From positions 1 to 60,912 of the forward strand of contig JBLHTZ010000012.1 of NCBI GenBank assembly GCA_047627915.1: a DNA stretch of 60,912 bases, read 5' to 3'. Made by a program: the position numbers and the translations under genes. This DNA comes from NORP294 sp047627915 (GTDB lineage: Bacteria; Bacteroidota; Bacteroidia; Flavobacteriales_E; Vicingaceae). Below, one piece after another: positions 35,433 through 44,979 of the stretch. How positions within the stretch are numbered: the stretch's first letter is position 1; every line of letters starts with the position of its first letter. The notes under the pieces are model-generated. The model ran no database searches. It saw only the letters and a program-made list of their open reading frames with translations, and was not told the origin of the DNA.

Positions 35433-36218
35433 TTAGTCGTGTTTTTTAACAACACCATTTTTTTGCATGGCAACCAGTTTTTTATAAAACAAAATGTCAA
35501 GTTGATTATACTTCACAATTCCATTTAAGGTTCCCTCATCAAGCTCTTCAACTTTTAGTCTTTTAGATGTGGTATTGACTTTATTGTTATTTATGTTACG
35601 TTTGGGAAGTTTCATCATCTCTGAAAAAGCAGTAAAGAAATCTGTTAGATTAGATTGAAATCCAATTAGATCATATTTCTTGGTAATATTTGTCAACGCT
35701 AAGGCTAAAGCAGCTTCTTCATTTTTTCTAATTTCAGAAAGGGGCAGTTTACTAAAGTGCACGATGTATTGGTTTTCTAAATCATTACTTAAGTTCAACG
35801 AACAATAATCTTTCAATGAAATAGAGTCTTCAATAATCTTTTTATGAAGGAAATGACCTTTGTACGTCTTGATATAAAAATAGTGAGAAATTATTCGATC
35901 AATCGGATCTCTCAAGATGGTTAATATTTTTGCATTTGAATGGGTGAAATCAATAAGCTTGTCGGCTGAATGACCTTGGATTAGTGAAAATCTTAATTGA
36001 TCCTTTTTGGAAAGTGCTTTGAATTCTTCTAACGATTTTTCAAAGTGCACTCCATCTAAACTATAAGTGACTTGAGGTGAATAAAATCGCATTAAAAAAC
36101 GATTCACAGCATTTCCAGCACATTTAGGAATATGATCAAACAGTATAGGGCTTGGCTTGAAAATTCGGAAATTGATTATCCTAGTGAACTGGTATTTTAA
36201 AACGTTTAATTTGTGCAT
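35433..36218 (-). CDS. Sulfotransferase family protein
   Basis: The 261-residue protein carries both PAPS-binding motifs: the 5'-phosphosulfate loop FDHIPKCAGNAVNRFL (residues ~27-42) and the 3'-phosphate motif ILTILRDPIDRIISHYFY. It would transfer sulfate from PAPS to a carbohydrate hydroxyl, suggesting that the surface polysaccharide is sulfated. It resembles the sulfotransferase-2 family. It sits between a GT2 gene and the flippase on the same strand. Confidence 0.88.
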   Translation of the reverse strand: MHKLNVLKYQFTRIINFRIFKPSPILFDHIPKCAGNAVNRFLMRFYSPQVTYSLDGVHFEKSLEEFKALSKKDQLRFSLIQGHSADKLIDFTHSNAKILTILRDPIDRIISHYFYIKTYKGHFLHKKIIEDSISLKDYCSLNLSNDLENQYIVHFSKLPLSEIRKNEEAALALALTNITKKYDLIGFQSNLTDFFTAFSEMMKLPKRNINNNKVNTTSKRLKVEELDEGTLNGIVKYNQLDILFYKKLVAMQKNGVVKKHD

Positions 36219-36234
36219 AATTATTTTTAAGAAA

Positions 36235-37689
36235 CTAGAGAATCTCTTTCCTGTTTTTGATTAGATGAAAAATTGTTCTAAATTCTTTTTGAAGTAGAAT
36301 GGGGGCTGCTAGAATAAAGGCTAGTAGTGGAGTAAAATAAACCAAGTAGATGTTTGTATGGTCGTAGTCGTAATCGCTAATGAAAAAAGAAATAACACTA
36401 ATCAATACCATCATTAAAATTAAATTCTTAATTCTAATGGGCAATCTAGATACCTTGTTAGAAATTAAATTCATTATAATGAACTCAATCAGTTTAGAGA
36501 AGTAGACTGCGTATATGATACCCATGATACCAAAATATTCATATCCAAAATACCCAAATAAAATAATACTGATAAGGATGCTTGACTGGTTGAGTAAGAA
36601 ATAATTTGTTTTTTTTTCTTTAAAAAGCGAATAGCTTTTAATCCCGGTTAGTACCCTCCAGAAAAAGGCACAAACAAGTATGGGAACATATTTTCCCGAT
36701 AAGTGATAGTTCTCAGGAATAAACAGTTCGAGCATAGGATAGAAAAGGCTAATTATCACAACGGCTAGAATCATTACTGATAAGATGATTAGAAATACAA
36801 TACTTTCAATGACTTCTGCTTTGTCATTAAAAGATTCTTTTAAATATCTAAATATGGTTGGAGTAAAGGCATTGTTAACTGCATTGAAAAAGATTTCTAA
36901 CACGGTGACAGCAATTAAAGCAAATCCATAGATACCTAAGGTTTCAAGATTATCTAATTGCTCAATTAGAATTTTATCAAATCCATAAGCAACAGCTCCA
37001 ATCAGTGAATTCACAAAAAGAGGAAAGCCAAAAATGAGAATGCTTTTGTAGATAGTACGATCAAAAGAGAATCCATATTTTCTAATAAAATAGAGAAGGA
37101 ATGCTATTGATATTAGACCATAACTGATTGTTCTTCCATAAACAGCTCCGATTGACTTAAGGTCTAGAAAAACTACGCCCACTAGGTTGCCAATGGTGAA
37201 AAGTACTAATGTCCCTACCGTCAAAATAGAATAGAGTTTTAGGTTTTCCTTATTTCTGAAAAAAAACTGAAACATTTCATAATACACCATGAAACAAGAG
37301 TAGAAGATGGAAAGAACAAAATAAGGAAAGAAGGTGAATTCGTCGTCTGAATTTGAAATTTTTGAAATGATAGATTCTCCAAAGAATAAGCTAACAGAGA
37401 CTAGAATAAGCTGAAAAATGAAGAGTAGTGTAATTGTGGAGGAGATGAGCTTTTTTAAATCCGCCTCGCTTTTGTACACATCCCAATAAAGGTATGCAAA
37501 AGAGCGAGATATACCTAGGTTGAGAATAATGGTAAAGATTCCCGAATACAATAAAAAAAGGTTGAGTAGTCCATATTCCTTTTCATCCATATAATTCACG
37601 TAAATGGGTGTGAATATAAATGCAAAGGCAAGGGGTAAAAAGCCTAATACCGTATAAATTATTGAATTTTTAAATAGATCTTTTGCCAA
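36235..37689 (-). CDS. Polysaccharide flippase, Wzx/MATE-like
   Basis: This 484-residue integral membrane protein has about 12-14 helices: SIIYTVLGFLPLAFAFIFTP, YMDEKEYGLLNLFLLYSGIF near the N-terminus, and GFPLFVNSLIGAVAYGFDKI centrally. It matches the polysaccharide biosynthesis/oligosaccharide flippase family, which moves lipid-linked glycan repeats across the inner membrane. Its presence marks the locus as a Wzx/Wzy-type system. Confidence 0.9.
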   Translation of the reverse strand: MAKDLFKNSIIYTVLGFLPLAFAFIFTPIYVNYMDEKEYGLLNLFLLYSGIFTIILNLGISRSFAYLYWDVYKSEADLKKLISSTITLLFIFQLILVSVSLFFGESIISKISNSDDEFTFFPYFVLSIFYSCFMVYYEMFQFFFRNKENLKLYSILTVGTLVLFTIGNLVGVVFLDLKSIGAVYGRTISYGLISIAFLLYFIRKYGFSFDRTIYKSILIFGFPLFVNSLIGAVAYGFDKILIEQLDNLETLGIYGFALIAVTVLEIFFNAVNNAFTPTIFRYLKESFNDKAEVIESIVFLIILSVMILAVVIISLFYPMLELFIPENYHLSGKYVPILVCAFFWRVLTGIKSYSLFKEKKTNYFLLNQSSILISIILFGYFGYEYFGIMGIIYAVYFSKLIEFIIMNLISNKVSRLPIRIKNLILMMVLISVISFFISDYDYDHTNIYLVYFTPLLAFILAAPILLQKEFRTIFHLIKNRKEIL

Positions 37690-37810
37690 TGTAAGCTTGG
37701 AATAAAGAGTTCAAAAGTAGACTTTTTAAAGAAAAATGGATGTGGGATTGATAATACTTGTGAACGCTAGCTTCTTTTTAAAATCCAAGGAAAAGAATTT
37801 GACTGTTTAA

Positions 37811-38725
37811 TTATGTGATAAAAATATTTTTTAATCGACTCTTGGTCTCCATAACATCCTTTATCGCAATAAGGTTCGTATAGGAATAGTACTCTTTTTT
37901 TTCTTGCTTTATAAGCTCATTACGAACCCAGTTATATTTATATAACGAATAACCAAAACTTGAAATTAAATCAAATAATTCAGCACAACAAAAGCCTGAT
38001 AGCTGCGCATTATCTTCGGTAAATTCGACAATCAGAAGTGGAGAGTTTGCTTTTTCGAGCGTTTCTTCCATTCCTTTTATTACCGGAATTTCCCAACCTT
38101 CCACATCTATTTTTATCAGTGTAGGAGTTGGGATGTTGTTTTCTTTCTGAAAGAAATCAAATGTTTGTGTTTGAATGGTATCTTTAGAGAAACTAACTCC
38201 TTGTGAAGGGCTGCCTAGGGAGTTGTACGCATCAAATCCATCGTTAGAGGTCGTAAATTCACGCTGTTCACATTTATCTGATAACGCGATCTGGTGCGTT
38301 TGTATATTGTTGCAATTATTTAACTTCAAAGATTCTTGAAGTCTTTTGTAGGTAGTTTCTGTTGGTTCAAACGAATACACCTTTCCCTTTGATGCTACCC
38401 GTCTTGATGCAATAATTGAAAAATAACCAATGTTAGCTCCAATATCTACAAACACATCATTTGGCTTTAAAAAAGAGTTTAGGAATTGCGCTTCTTGATA
38501 TTCAAAATCTCCTTTGTATAAACTTTCGGAAAGACTGCTATCTTTATAAAGATTTAATCTGATGCCATCAAATACATCTTTTGTAACTACTTCTTTGTTA
38601 GTGGTTAAGAAGTATTTCCATTGAGATGTATTGTTAAAAGCCATTTTTTTAACTTTTTCAAATTGAATTCTTCTAAGTGCAGTTCCCCTTTTAAGGTGAT
38701 TAATGATTTTATTGATTCTACCCAT
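37811..38725 (-). CDS. FkbM-family methyltransferase
   Basis: The 304 residues carry FVDIGANIGYFSIIASRRV (SAM loop), VYSFEPTETTYKRLQESLKLN, and PTLIKIDVEGWEIPVIKGME, the FkbM signature IDVEGxE. These enzymes O-methylate sugars or small molecules. Here it probably modifies the surface glycan. It is separated by 121 bp from the flippase and is the first gene of the minus-strand run. Confidence 0.9.
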   Translation of the reverse strand: MGRINKIINHLKRGTALRRIQFEKVKKMAFNNTSQWKYFLTTNKEVVTKDVFDGIRLNLYKDSSLSESLYKGDFEYQEAQFLNSFLKPNDVFVDIGANIGYFSIIASRRVASKGKVYSFEPTETTYKRLQESLKLNNCNNIQTHQIALSDKCEQREFTTSNDGFDAYNSLGSPSQGVSFSKDTIQTQTFDFFQKENNIPTPTLIKIDVEGWEIPVIKGMEETLEKANSPLLIVEFTEDNAQLSGFCCAELFDLISSFGYSLYKYNWVRNELIKQEKKEYYSYTNLIAIKDVMETKSRLKNIFIT

Positions 38726-38783
38726 TTTTGTTTCCTGAAATAGTTGATTACTTGTCTTATAATCTTGTACTTTTAAAAAAAAG

Positions 38784-38791
38784 CAAAAGTA
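38784..38791 (-). promoter_or_regulatory. Candidate -7 promoter element for the polysaccharide run (TACTTTTG)
   Basis: On the minus strand TACTTTTG fits TAnnTTTG, ~58 bp upstream of the FkbM gene start. Confidence 0.35.
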
Positions 38792-38924
38792 GCCTTTTTA
38801 ATGAAAGATTGAAGAGTATGTTCATTATCAGATGCGTCTCTACTCTTTTATTCTAGAGATAGACTGCGATTGATAGAAGTATTAATTAAACTTTGTCAAC
38901 AATAAGTACCGTTTTGAATATATG

Positions 38925-38932
38925 TAAATTTG
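38925..38932 (+). promoter_or_regulatory. Candidate -7 promoter element (TAAATTTG)
   Basis: TAAATTTG lies 48 bp before ATG 38981. It overlaps an earlier in-frame ATG at 38930, which supports 38981 as the real start of the T9SS/PKD gene. Confidence 0.4.
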
Positions 38933-38980
38933 TACCTCTTATTAAGATGTGATACGTATGAAAAGAACAGAATTAGATTA

Positions 38981-41900
38981 ATGAAAGGGATTTTAAAACA
39001 ATTATTGATATATCTGCTATTCTCAATACCTGGACATTGTTTATTAGGCCAAAGTGTGAGCTCGATGGATAAATTTACTACGATTTATCCAAAGACAGAT
39101 CAAATACTGTTGGGTGAAGTATTCTTTAGTTGGAATGCTAAAGAGGATGCTTCAAGTTATGATTTTGAGCTATCTACAGATTCTAGTTTTAATACTTTTA
39201 CAATTAATCAACAAAGTATTGAAGCATTAGATTTCAAAGCCAACATAATAGGCTCTAGCAATTATTATTGGCGAGTGATTGCAAAAAATGGATCTATCAA
39301 TATGGATACAACTAATGTGTCAAAATTTATAGTTTTTTCTCCTACATCGATTGACAGTCTTTCTCTTTGGTTAATTGGAGATTCTGTGGGTCTAAGCACA
39401 CTAAGCAGGGTATCTACATGGTATGATTTAAGTGACACAATGAATACATTGATGCAAGGGAATGCTGCACGGCAACCGGATTTTATTCCAAATTACATAA
39501 ACGGTTATGGTGTTGTTGACTTTCCTGATAGTAGACCTTCTGTATTTACTACAGTCAGTAATATTCCAGGTAAAAACTATTACGTTTCTTCAGTTTACAA
39601 CTGGCATGGAGTTCTAGGAGCACCTACGAGATTTATAAACTCCCAAACAGCTGGAAATTTATGGAATTTAGGTCCTGATAATGTCCATTCTTTAAGTCAG
39701 CAAACTGGTATTGTAGGCCCGGGGTTGGGTATTGAGCAAAATCGTTTTGTACTAAATACTGCCTATGCTGCTGGCGATTCTGTTTCTAACATTATCAATG
39801 GTATTTTAGTTGGTAAGGCGCAAACTGCAAGGGTGCCACAAACATTACGAATTAGTATCGGGAATGGTGAAAAAATGAATGGTGCTGTTGCCGAAATTAT
39901 AACGTACTCTGGTCTTATTAGTAAAAACGATCAAGAGAAGGTTGATAATTATTTAATGGATAAATATGCTCCTCCGATAAATTTAGGACCGAATAGAGTT
40001 TTATGCAACCTACCTGATTCGATCAATTTAGTTAACGATTACATTGTAAATTACTCTTGGAGTTCAGGGGATACAACATCAAGTATACTATTTGATACTG
40101 TAGGACTGTACATTTTGAATGCTACCGATATCTTTGGGAGGATATCTACTGATAGCATTTTAATTATCCAAGATACGATAGATTTTGCCGTTAATTTTAA
40201 TGCTGATACCATAATTAATTGTGAAGGCCAGTTAGTTACACTAATATCTAATTTATCTAAATCGAGATTTAGCTATTTATGGAGTACAGGAGACACAACT
40301 CCTTCTATCAATGTAAGTCAATCAGGGAACTACAAATTAACATTACAGAATTGTGTCAATAAATTATCGTCTGATAGTGTACAAGTCATTTTTTACAAAC
40401 CCCTATTTAGCCTTGGGCAAGATACTTCAGGATGTCACAACAACTTTGTTCAATTAGCACCTGATTCTAATTTTTTTAGTGTTAATTACTTATGGTCATC
40501 AGGCGAAAATACATCTAGTATAATTGCAGACACAGCAGGGCAATATATTTTGACAGTAACCGATCAATATGGTTGCTCCTTTGTAGATTCCATCAATGTT
40601 TCAATTGACTCTTCCCTTATTGGATTAACTTTGGGCAACGATACTTCTCTTTGCTCAGGAAACGAAATTGCGTTAATAAACCCTACTTCTTCGATCTCAA
40701 GTTATTTGTGGTCCAATGGTAGTGTCAATGCTACAACAATTGTAGATACAACAGGTATTTATACTGTGCAAGCTAGCAATGGAAGTTGTATTGTATCAGA
40801 TACTATAAACGTTACAATTAAAGGGGATGCACCTGTAGCTAATTTCTTATTTAATAACTTGTGTTTCAGGGATTCGACGTCGTTTTTAGATACTTCTCTT
40901 CCTGCAATGGCTTCTGATACCGTCGTAAATTGGAGTTGGAAATTTGGTAGCGGTGATAGTTCACTTTTACAGAACCCTAAATATAGTTACTCTCAACGAA
41001 GTGCATATCGTGTTTCATTAGAAATTGAAACGGACAAAGGATGTTCTGATACAACCTCAAAAATTATAGAGATCGAGCCATTGCCAAATGCGAACTTTGG
41101 GTTTCAAGATAATGTAATCTGTTCTAAGTCTCGAATTTTTCATGAGGACAGTAGTAGTATTTCAAGAGGGTTAATAACGGGGTATAAATGGAGTTTTGGA
41201 GATGTAGTTAGCAATCAAAACACTTCTCAACTAAGAAACCCATTTCACACCTATGACACGCTCGGAAACTATAACGTCGAGCTTAAAATTATTTCAGATC
41301 AAGGATGTTTGGACTCTATCACTAAGACTGTTTATGTTAACCCTACCCCATTTGTTAATTTTGGTTTTAGTGGGAGTTGTATTTCAGATTCAATTCAATT
41401 TTTTGATTCAACTCATTTACCTGTAGCCAATATAAGAGACTACCGTTGGACGTTAGTAAAAAGTGGAGTAGGTAGTTTTCTTGTTGATGAAAGACAAGAT
41501 CCGCTATTCAAAATTAATAGCGGAGGGGAGTACATCGTTACACTTAGGGTTAGGTCGGAAGTCAATATTACAGAATCATGTCAAGGTAGTAAGAGAGATA
41601 CCATTAGTTTTTATGAAAGTCCTGTTGCCTTATTTACCGTTCCAGTTATATGTGAAAATGATTCTTTTAGTGTGATAAATAATACCTTTTCTAATGATCC
41701 AATAATTCATTATCGTTACGTGTTGAATCAAACAGATACGCTTCGATTTGAGCAACCTAAATTTGAAGGTAGGGAACCTGGGAGTTACAAGCTAGAATTA
41801 CTTGTAGAGTCTGATAAAAACTGTACAGATACAACTTCAAAGAATGTATCTATTTATGAGAAACCAAAGGTGGCGTTCGACATCCTCAACAACAACACGG

Positions 41901-42682
41901 GAATTCCTTTTTCTCTTGATTTAAGCAATAATTCAACTAATGCGAACAACTATGTTTGGAGTTCTGGAGATGGAGATTCATCGAACGCGGTTGTTCCAAA
42001 CTTCAGGTATGAGAATAAAGGGAGTTATAGATTGAGTTTAACAGCTACTTCTGCAATTGGATGCACGGATAGCACTCAAGAGCAAGTCAACGCCTTAGTA
42101 AAGTATGTTGATGCTAATTTGCTTAAAGTATTTCTGTCCGAAAATAATCTAGGAGATATTCAAGTATCGATGCAAATCAACAATTCCGGATTTAATACGA
42201 TCGACGAGATTGTAATGGTTGTTGACTTAAACAACGAGTTTGAATTTAGGGAAACTTTTAAAAGAGAGATTTACTCTGGCAGGAATGATGGTTTTACCTT
42301 CGCTTCTGCGTTTATACCGGATGCAGGCAAAAAAGTAGATTTTGTTTGCGTTCGAATTTTAACCGTAAATAACGAACAAGATTCCATTAAAGCGAATAAT
42401 GAACGCTGTGAATTAGGGTTTAATGATGAGCTAATATTAAACGTGTTTCCAAATCCTGTTGAGACTAACTTAAATTTACAATATACCTTGCCAGATGAAG
42501 GAAACCTAGAACTTAAGTTTTTTGATATTTTAGGCAGAGAAATGGGTATATTCATTAATGGATTTCAACAAGAAGGATTTTACACGTCGGTTATAAACCT
42601 TAGTAGCTTTGATAGAGGTCTATATATTTATAGATTTACTTTTAATGGAATTGAGAAAACTGGAAAGATTCTTGTTGAATAG
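38981..42682 (+). CDS. Large T9SS-exported adhesin-like protein with LamG-like, SprB-like and PKD repeats
   Basis: From ATG 38981 (MKGILKQLLIYLLFSIPGHC signal peptide) the protein has ~1233 residues. An FN3-like strand region (~40-110) precedes a LamG-like segment (SLWLIGDSVGLSTLSRVSTW). Four SprB-like repeats follow, containing Y(L/S)WS(S/T/N)G(D/E/S) and a TAGQYILTVTD-type end, and then about five PKD-like modules (FGSGDSSLLQNPKYSY, FGDVV...NPFHTYDTLGNYNVELK). The C-terminus is a type A T9SS sorting domain (NVFPNPVETNLNLQY to GKILVE). It is expected on the outer surface, probably adhesive. The start is chosen for its signal peptide. It sits inside the glycan locus. Confidence 0.88.
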   Translation: MKGILKQLLIYLLFSIPGHCLLGQSVSSMDKFTTIYPKTDQILLGEVFFSWNAKEDASSYDFELSTDSSFNTFTINQQSIEALDFKANIIGSSNYYWRVIAKNGSINMDTTNVSKFIVFSPTSIDSLSLWLIGDSVGLSTLSRVSTWYDLSDTMNTLMQGNAARQPDFIPNYINGYGVVDFPDSRPSVFTTVSNIPGKNYYVSSVYNWHGVLGAPTRFINSQTAGNLWNLGPDNVHSLSQQTGIVGPGLGIEQNRFVLNTAYAAGDSVSNIINGILVGKAQTARVPQTLRISIGNGEKMNGAVAEIITYSGLISKNDQEKVDNYLMDKYAPPINLGPNRVLCNLPDSINLVNDYIVNYSWSSGDTTSSILFDTVGLYILNATDIFGRISTDSILIIQDTIDFAVNFNADTIINCEGQLVTLISNLSKSRFSYLWSTGDTTPSINVSQSGNYKLTLQNCVNKLSSDSVQVIFYKPLFSLGQDTSGCHNNFVQLAPDSNFFSVNYLWSSGENTSSIIADTAGQYILTVTDQYGCSFVDSINVSIDSSLIGLTLGNDTSLCSGNEIALINPTSSISSYLWSNGSVNATTIVDTTGIYTVQASNGSCIVSDTINVTIKGDAPVANFLFNNLCFRDSTSFLDTSLPAMASDTVVNWSWKFGSGDSSLLQNPKYSYSQRSAYRVSLEIETDKGCSDTTSKIIEIEPLPNANFGFQDNVICSKSRIFHEDSSSISRGLITGYKWSFGDVVSNQNTSQLRNPFHTYDTLGNYNVELKIISDQGCLDSITKTVYVNPTPFVNFGFSGSCISDSIQFFDSTHLPVANIRDYRWTLVKSGVGSFLVDERQDPLFKINSGGEYIVTLRVRSEVNITESCQGSKRDTISFYESPVALFTVPVICENDSFSVINNTFSNDPIIHYRYVLNQTDTLRFEQPKFEGREPGSYKLELLVESDKNCTDTTSKNVSIYEKPKVAFDILNNNTGIPFSLDLSNNSTNANNYVWSSGDGDSSNAVVPNFRYENKGSYRLSLTATSAIGCTDSTQEQVNALVKYVDANLLKVFLSENNLGDIQVSMQINNSGFNTIDEIVMVVDLNNEFEFRETFKREIYSGRNDGFTFASAFIPDAGKKVDFVCVRILTVNNEQDSIKANNERCELGFNDELILNVFPNPVETNLNLQYTLPDEGNLELKFFDILGREMGIFINGFQQEGFYTSVINLSSFDRGLYIYRFTFNGIEKTGKILVE

Positions 42683-42691
42683 ATGTCATTT

Positions 42692-43828
42692 TCAGAAATC
42701 TTTTTCTAATAGAATGTCAGTTACTCTTAGTTGCTCTTCCACGTTTAAAGAGTTGAAGAAGGGAAGTCGCAATATAGTTTTAGAATACATGTCACATTTA
42801 AGTAATTCTTCACCTTTGTATTTTTCCCTAAAGTATGGGCTGGAGTGCAATGGAATGTAATGGAATATTGCTAGTATGCCTTCTTTCTTTAAACGAAAGA
42901 TAGTTTCCTGTCTAGTTTTATTATTATCAAATAACAAATAAAACATGTGACTATTGTTATGAGCAAATGAAGGAATTGTTGCAGTTTGAAATTTATTCGA
43001 ATTCCCTTTTAGTGCGGTTTCATAAGTAAGCCAAATATTTTTTCGTTTGTCTTGAATGTTATCAAGTTCTTCCAACTGAGCCCATAAGAACGCTGCCGTA
43101 ATTTCTGACGGCAAAAATGAAGATCCAACATCTACCCAACTGTATTCATTTATCTCTCCTCGAAAAAACGCACACCGATTGGTTCCTTTTTCCCAAATTA
43201 TTTCTGCTCTCTGAATAAATTGAGAATCATTAATTGCCAATAAACCGCCTTCTCCTGAAATAATGTTTTTTGTTTCATGAAACGAAAATGTGGCTAAATG
43301 TCCAATAGAACCTAATGCTTTTATAGTACCATCAGGGAATGTATAGTAGCTTTCAATTGCGTGGGCTGCATCTTCAACAACAAATAGATTATACTTTTCA
43401 GCCAATTTCATTATTAGGTCCATATCACAGGCAACACCTGCATAATGAACGGGAACAATGGCTTTCGTTTTTGCGGTGATTAAACTTTCAATTTTATGTT
43501 CATCAATTCCTGGATGATCACTTCTACTATCACAGAAGACAATTTTTGCGCCCCTAAGAACAAATGCGTTCGCTGTGGAAACGAAAGTATAAGAAGGCAT
43601 TATTATTTCATCACCTTCATTTATGTTGATTAGAATAGCAGCCATTTCTAGTGCATCTGTGCAAGAGGTTGTCAAGAATGCTTTTTGAATACCATATTTT
43701 TTTTCAAAAAACCGTTGACATTTTTTAGTGAAAATTCCATTCCCAGAAATCTTTTGACTGTTAACCGCCTCTTTTATATAGTCGGTTTCTTTTCCTGTTA
43801 GGTATGGTATATTAAACGGAATATTCAT
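42692..43828 (-). CDS. rffA: dTDP-4-amino-4,6-dideoxygalactose transaminase (WecE/RffA-like)
   Basis: This PLP-dependent DegT/DnrJ/EryC1 aminotransferase works on a dTDP-4-keto-6-deoxy sugar. The start at ATG 43828 gives MNIPFNIPYLTGKETDYI, matching the WecE N-terminus. Motifs are LTTSCTDALEMAA, DEIIMPSYTFVSTANAFVL, VEDAAHAIES and FSFHETKNIISGEGG (Schiff-base Lys). The length of 378 residues is normal. It supplies an amino-deoxysugar for the surface glycan encoded upstream. It is convergent with the T9SS gene (9-bp gap). Confidence 0.9.
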   Translation of the reverse strand: MNIPFNIPYLTGKETDYIKEAVNSQKISGNGIFTKKCQRFFEKKYGIQKAFLTTSCTDALEMAAILININEGDEIIMPSYTFVSTANAFVLRGAKIVFCDSRSDHPGIDEHKIESLITAKTKAIVPVHYAGVACDMDLIMKLAEKYNLFVVEDAAHAIESYYTFPDGTIKALGSIGHLATFSFHETKNIISGEGGLLAINDSQFIQRAEIIWEKGTNRCAFFRGEINEYSWVDVGSSFLPSEITAAFLWAQLEELDNIQDKRKNIWLTYETALKGNSNKFQTATIPSFAHNNSHMFYLLFDNNKTRQETIFRLKKEGILAIFHYIPLHSSPYFREKYKGEELLKCDMYSKTILRLPFFNSLNVEEQLRVTDILLEKDF

Positions 43829-43898
43829 TACAATTTCGAGGTTACATAATATCAACTTTGATTAAAAAAGAATCTCAATTGAGTAAGACAAATCTATT

Positions 43899-43906
43899 TA
43901 ATTTTG
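43899..43906 (+). promoter_or_regulatory. Candidate promoter (TTG-N17-TAATTTTG)
   Basis: TAATTTTG matches TAnnTTTG. A TTG at 43879-43881 lies 17 bp upstream, slightly short of the usual spacing. It is 23 bp before rdgB. Confidence 0.42.
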
Positions 43907-43929
43907 AGAGTACATTTATATAGATATTT

Positions 43930-44505
43930 ATGCAAATCATTTTCGCGACTCAAAATCCAAATAAGGTAAAGGAAATTCAAAATCAGATAGGAGATATACA
44001 TAAAATTGTATCTCTTCTGGACCTATATTATCTTGAAGAATTAGAAGAAACACAAGAAACACTTGAGGGAAACGCCCTTCAAAAGGCTCGTTTTGTATTC
44101 AACAAATTTGGAAAAGCTTGTTTCGCAGATGATACTGGTTTGGAAATTGAAGCTCTAAATGGTGAACCGGGAATTTATTCAGCTCGTTATGGCGGTACTG
44201 AAAAGTCTTTTGAAAAAAACATGGACCTGGTGTTGTCTAAGTTAGAAGGCCAGACAAATAGAAAAGCGCAGTTTAGAACTGCAATTGCACTTCTCGACAA
44301 AAATGGGAAAGAGCATCTTTTTGAAGGGGTTTGTAAAGGAGAAATTTTAAAGGGTAAAATTGGCGAAGGAGGATTTGGTTATGATCCAATTTTTCGTCCG
44401 GAAGGCTATCAAGAAACTTTTGCCCAATTGAGCATGGAGACAAAAAATAAAATTAGCCATAGAGGTATAGCAGTAAGTAACTTGATTAAATTTCTTAAAG
44501 CCTAA
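43930..44505 (+). CDS. rdgB: XTP/dITP pyrophosphatase (non-canonical purine NTPase)
   Basis: The 191-residue HAM1/RdgB enzyme hydrolyses ITP, dITP and XTP to keep deaminated purines out of DNA. Signatures are ATQNPNKVKEIQ at the N-terminus, CFADDTGLEIEALNGEPGIYSARYGG, GFGYDPIFRPEGYQETFAQL and KNKISHRGIAV. It is cytoplasmic. It is divergent from the aminotransferase gene and first in the series with the cyclophilin gene. Confidence 0.97.
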   Translation: MQIIFATQNPNKVKEIQNQIGDIHKIVSLLDLYYLEELEETQETLEGNALQKARFVFNKFGKACFADDTGLEIEALNGEPGIYSARYGGTEKSFEKNMDLVLSKLEGQTNRKAQFRTAIALLDKNGKEHLFEGVCKGEILKGKIGEGGFGYDPIFRPEGYQETFAQLSMETKNKISHRGIAVSNLIKFLKA

Positions 44506-44514
44506 TTGAATCCT

Positions 44515-44522
44515 TAATTTTG
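44515..44522 (+). promoter_or_regulatory. Candidate -7 promoter element (TAATTTTG)
   Basis: TAATTTTG lies 17 bp upstream of the cyclophilin gene, in the short gap after rdgB, so the peptidyl-prolyl isomerase unit may have its own promoter. Confidence 0.42.
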
Positions 44523-44539
44523 CAGTCCAAAAAATAATT

Positions 44540-44974
44540 ATGCAAGCAAAAATAAATACTGAAAAAGGTGAAATGCTCGTTCAATTTTACGACAAAGATG
44601 CACCGAAAACCGTTGAAAATTTCGTTAAATTATCAAAGGATGGATTTTACGATGGATTAACTTTTCACCGAGTAATTCCTGATTTTGTAGTTCAAGGTGG
44701 TTGTCCTGATGGAACAGGAGCCGGTGGACCAGGTTATTCTATAGATTGTGAGTTAGACGGTGACAATCAATTCCACGATAAAGGAGTTTTATCAATGGCG
44801 CATGCAGGAAGAAATACTGGAGGGTCACAATTTTTCATTTGCCACAGTAGAAATAACACAGCACACCTAGACAGAAATCACACTTGTTTTGGAAAAGTGA
44901 TCGAAGGACTTGATGTAATTGATACAATTAAAGCTGGAGATAAAATCAATAAAATAGAAATTATAGAAGATTAA
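44540..44974 (+). CDS. Cyclophilin-type peptidyl-prolyl isomerase, cytoplasmic
   Basis: The 144-residue single-domain cyclophilin accelerates proline isomerisation in protein folding. Motifs are DGLTFHRVIPDFVVQGGCPDGTGAGGPGY, GVLSMAHAGRNTGGSQFFIC and HLDRNHTCFGKVIEG. The catalytic Arg (FHRV) is present. There is no signal peptide. It is followed after 5 bp by the DUF3127 gene, so the two are co-transcribed. Confidence 0.95.
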   Translation: MQAKINTEKGEMLVQFYDKDAPKTVENFVKLSKDGFYDGLTFHRVIPDFVVQGGCPDGTGAGGPGYSIDCELDGDNQFHDKGVLSMAHAGRNTGGSQFFICHSRNNTAHLDRNHTCFGKVIEGLDVIDTIKAGDKINKIEIIED

Positions 44975-44979
44975 CAATT

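Noticed and set aside
40040..40780. Repeated units as a CRISPR or DNA-level tandem repeat
   Set aside because: The repeats are divergent at the DNA level and in frame; they are protein modules (YxWSxGD-type) of the T9SS gene.
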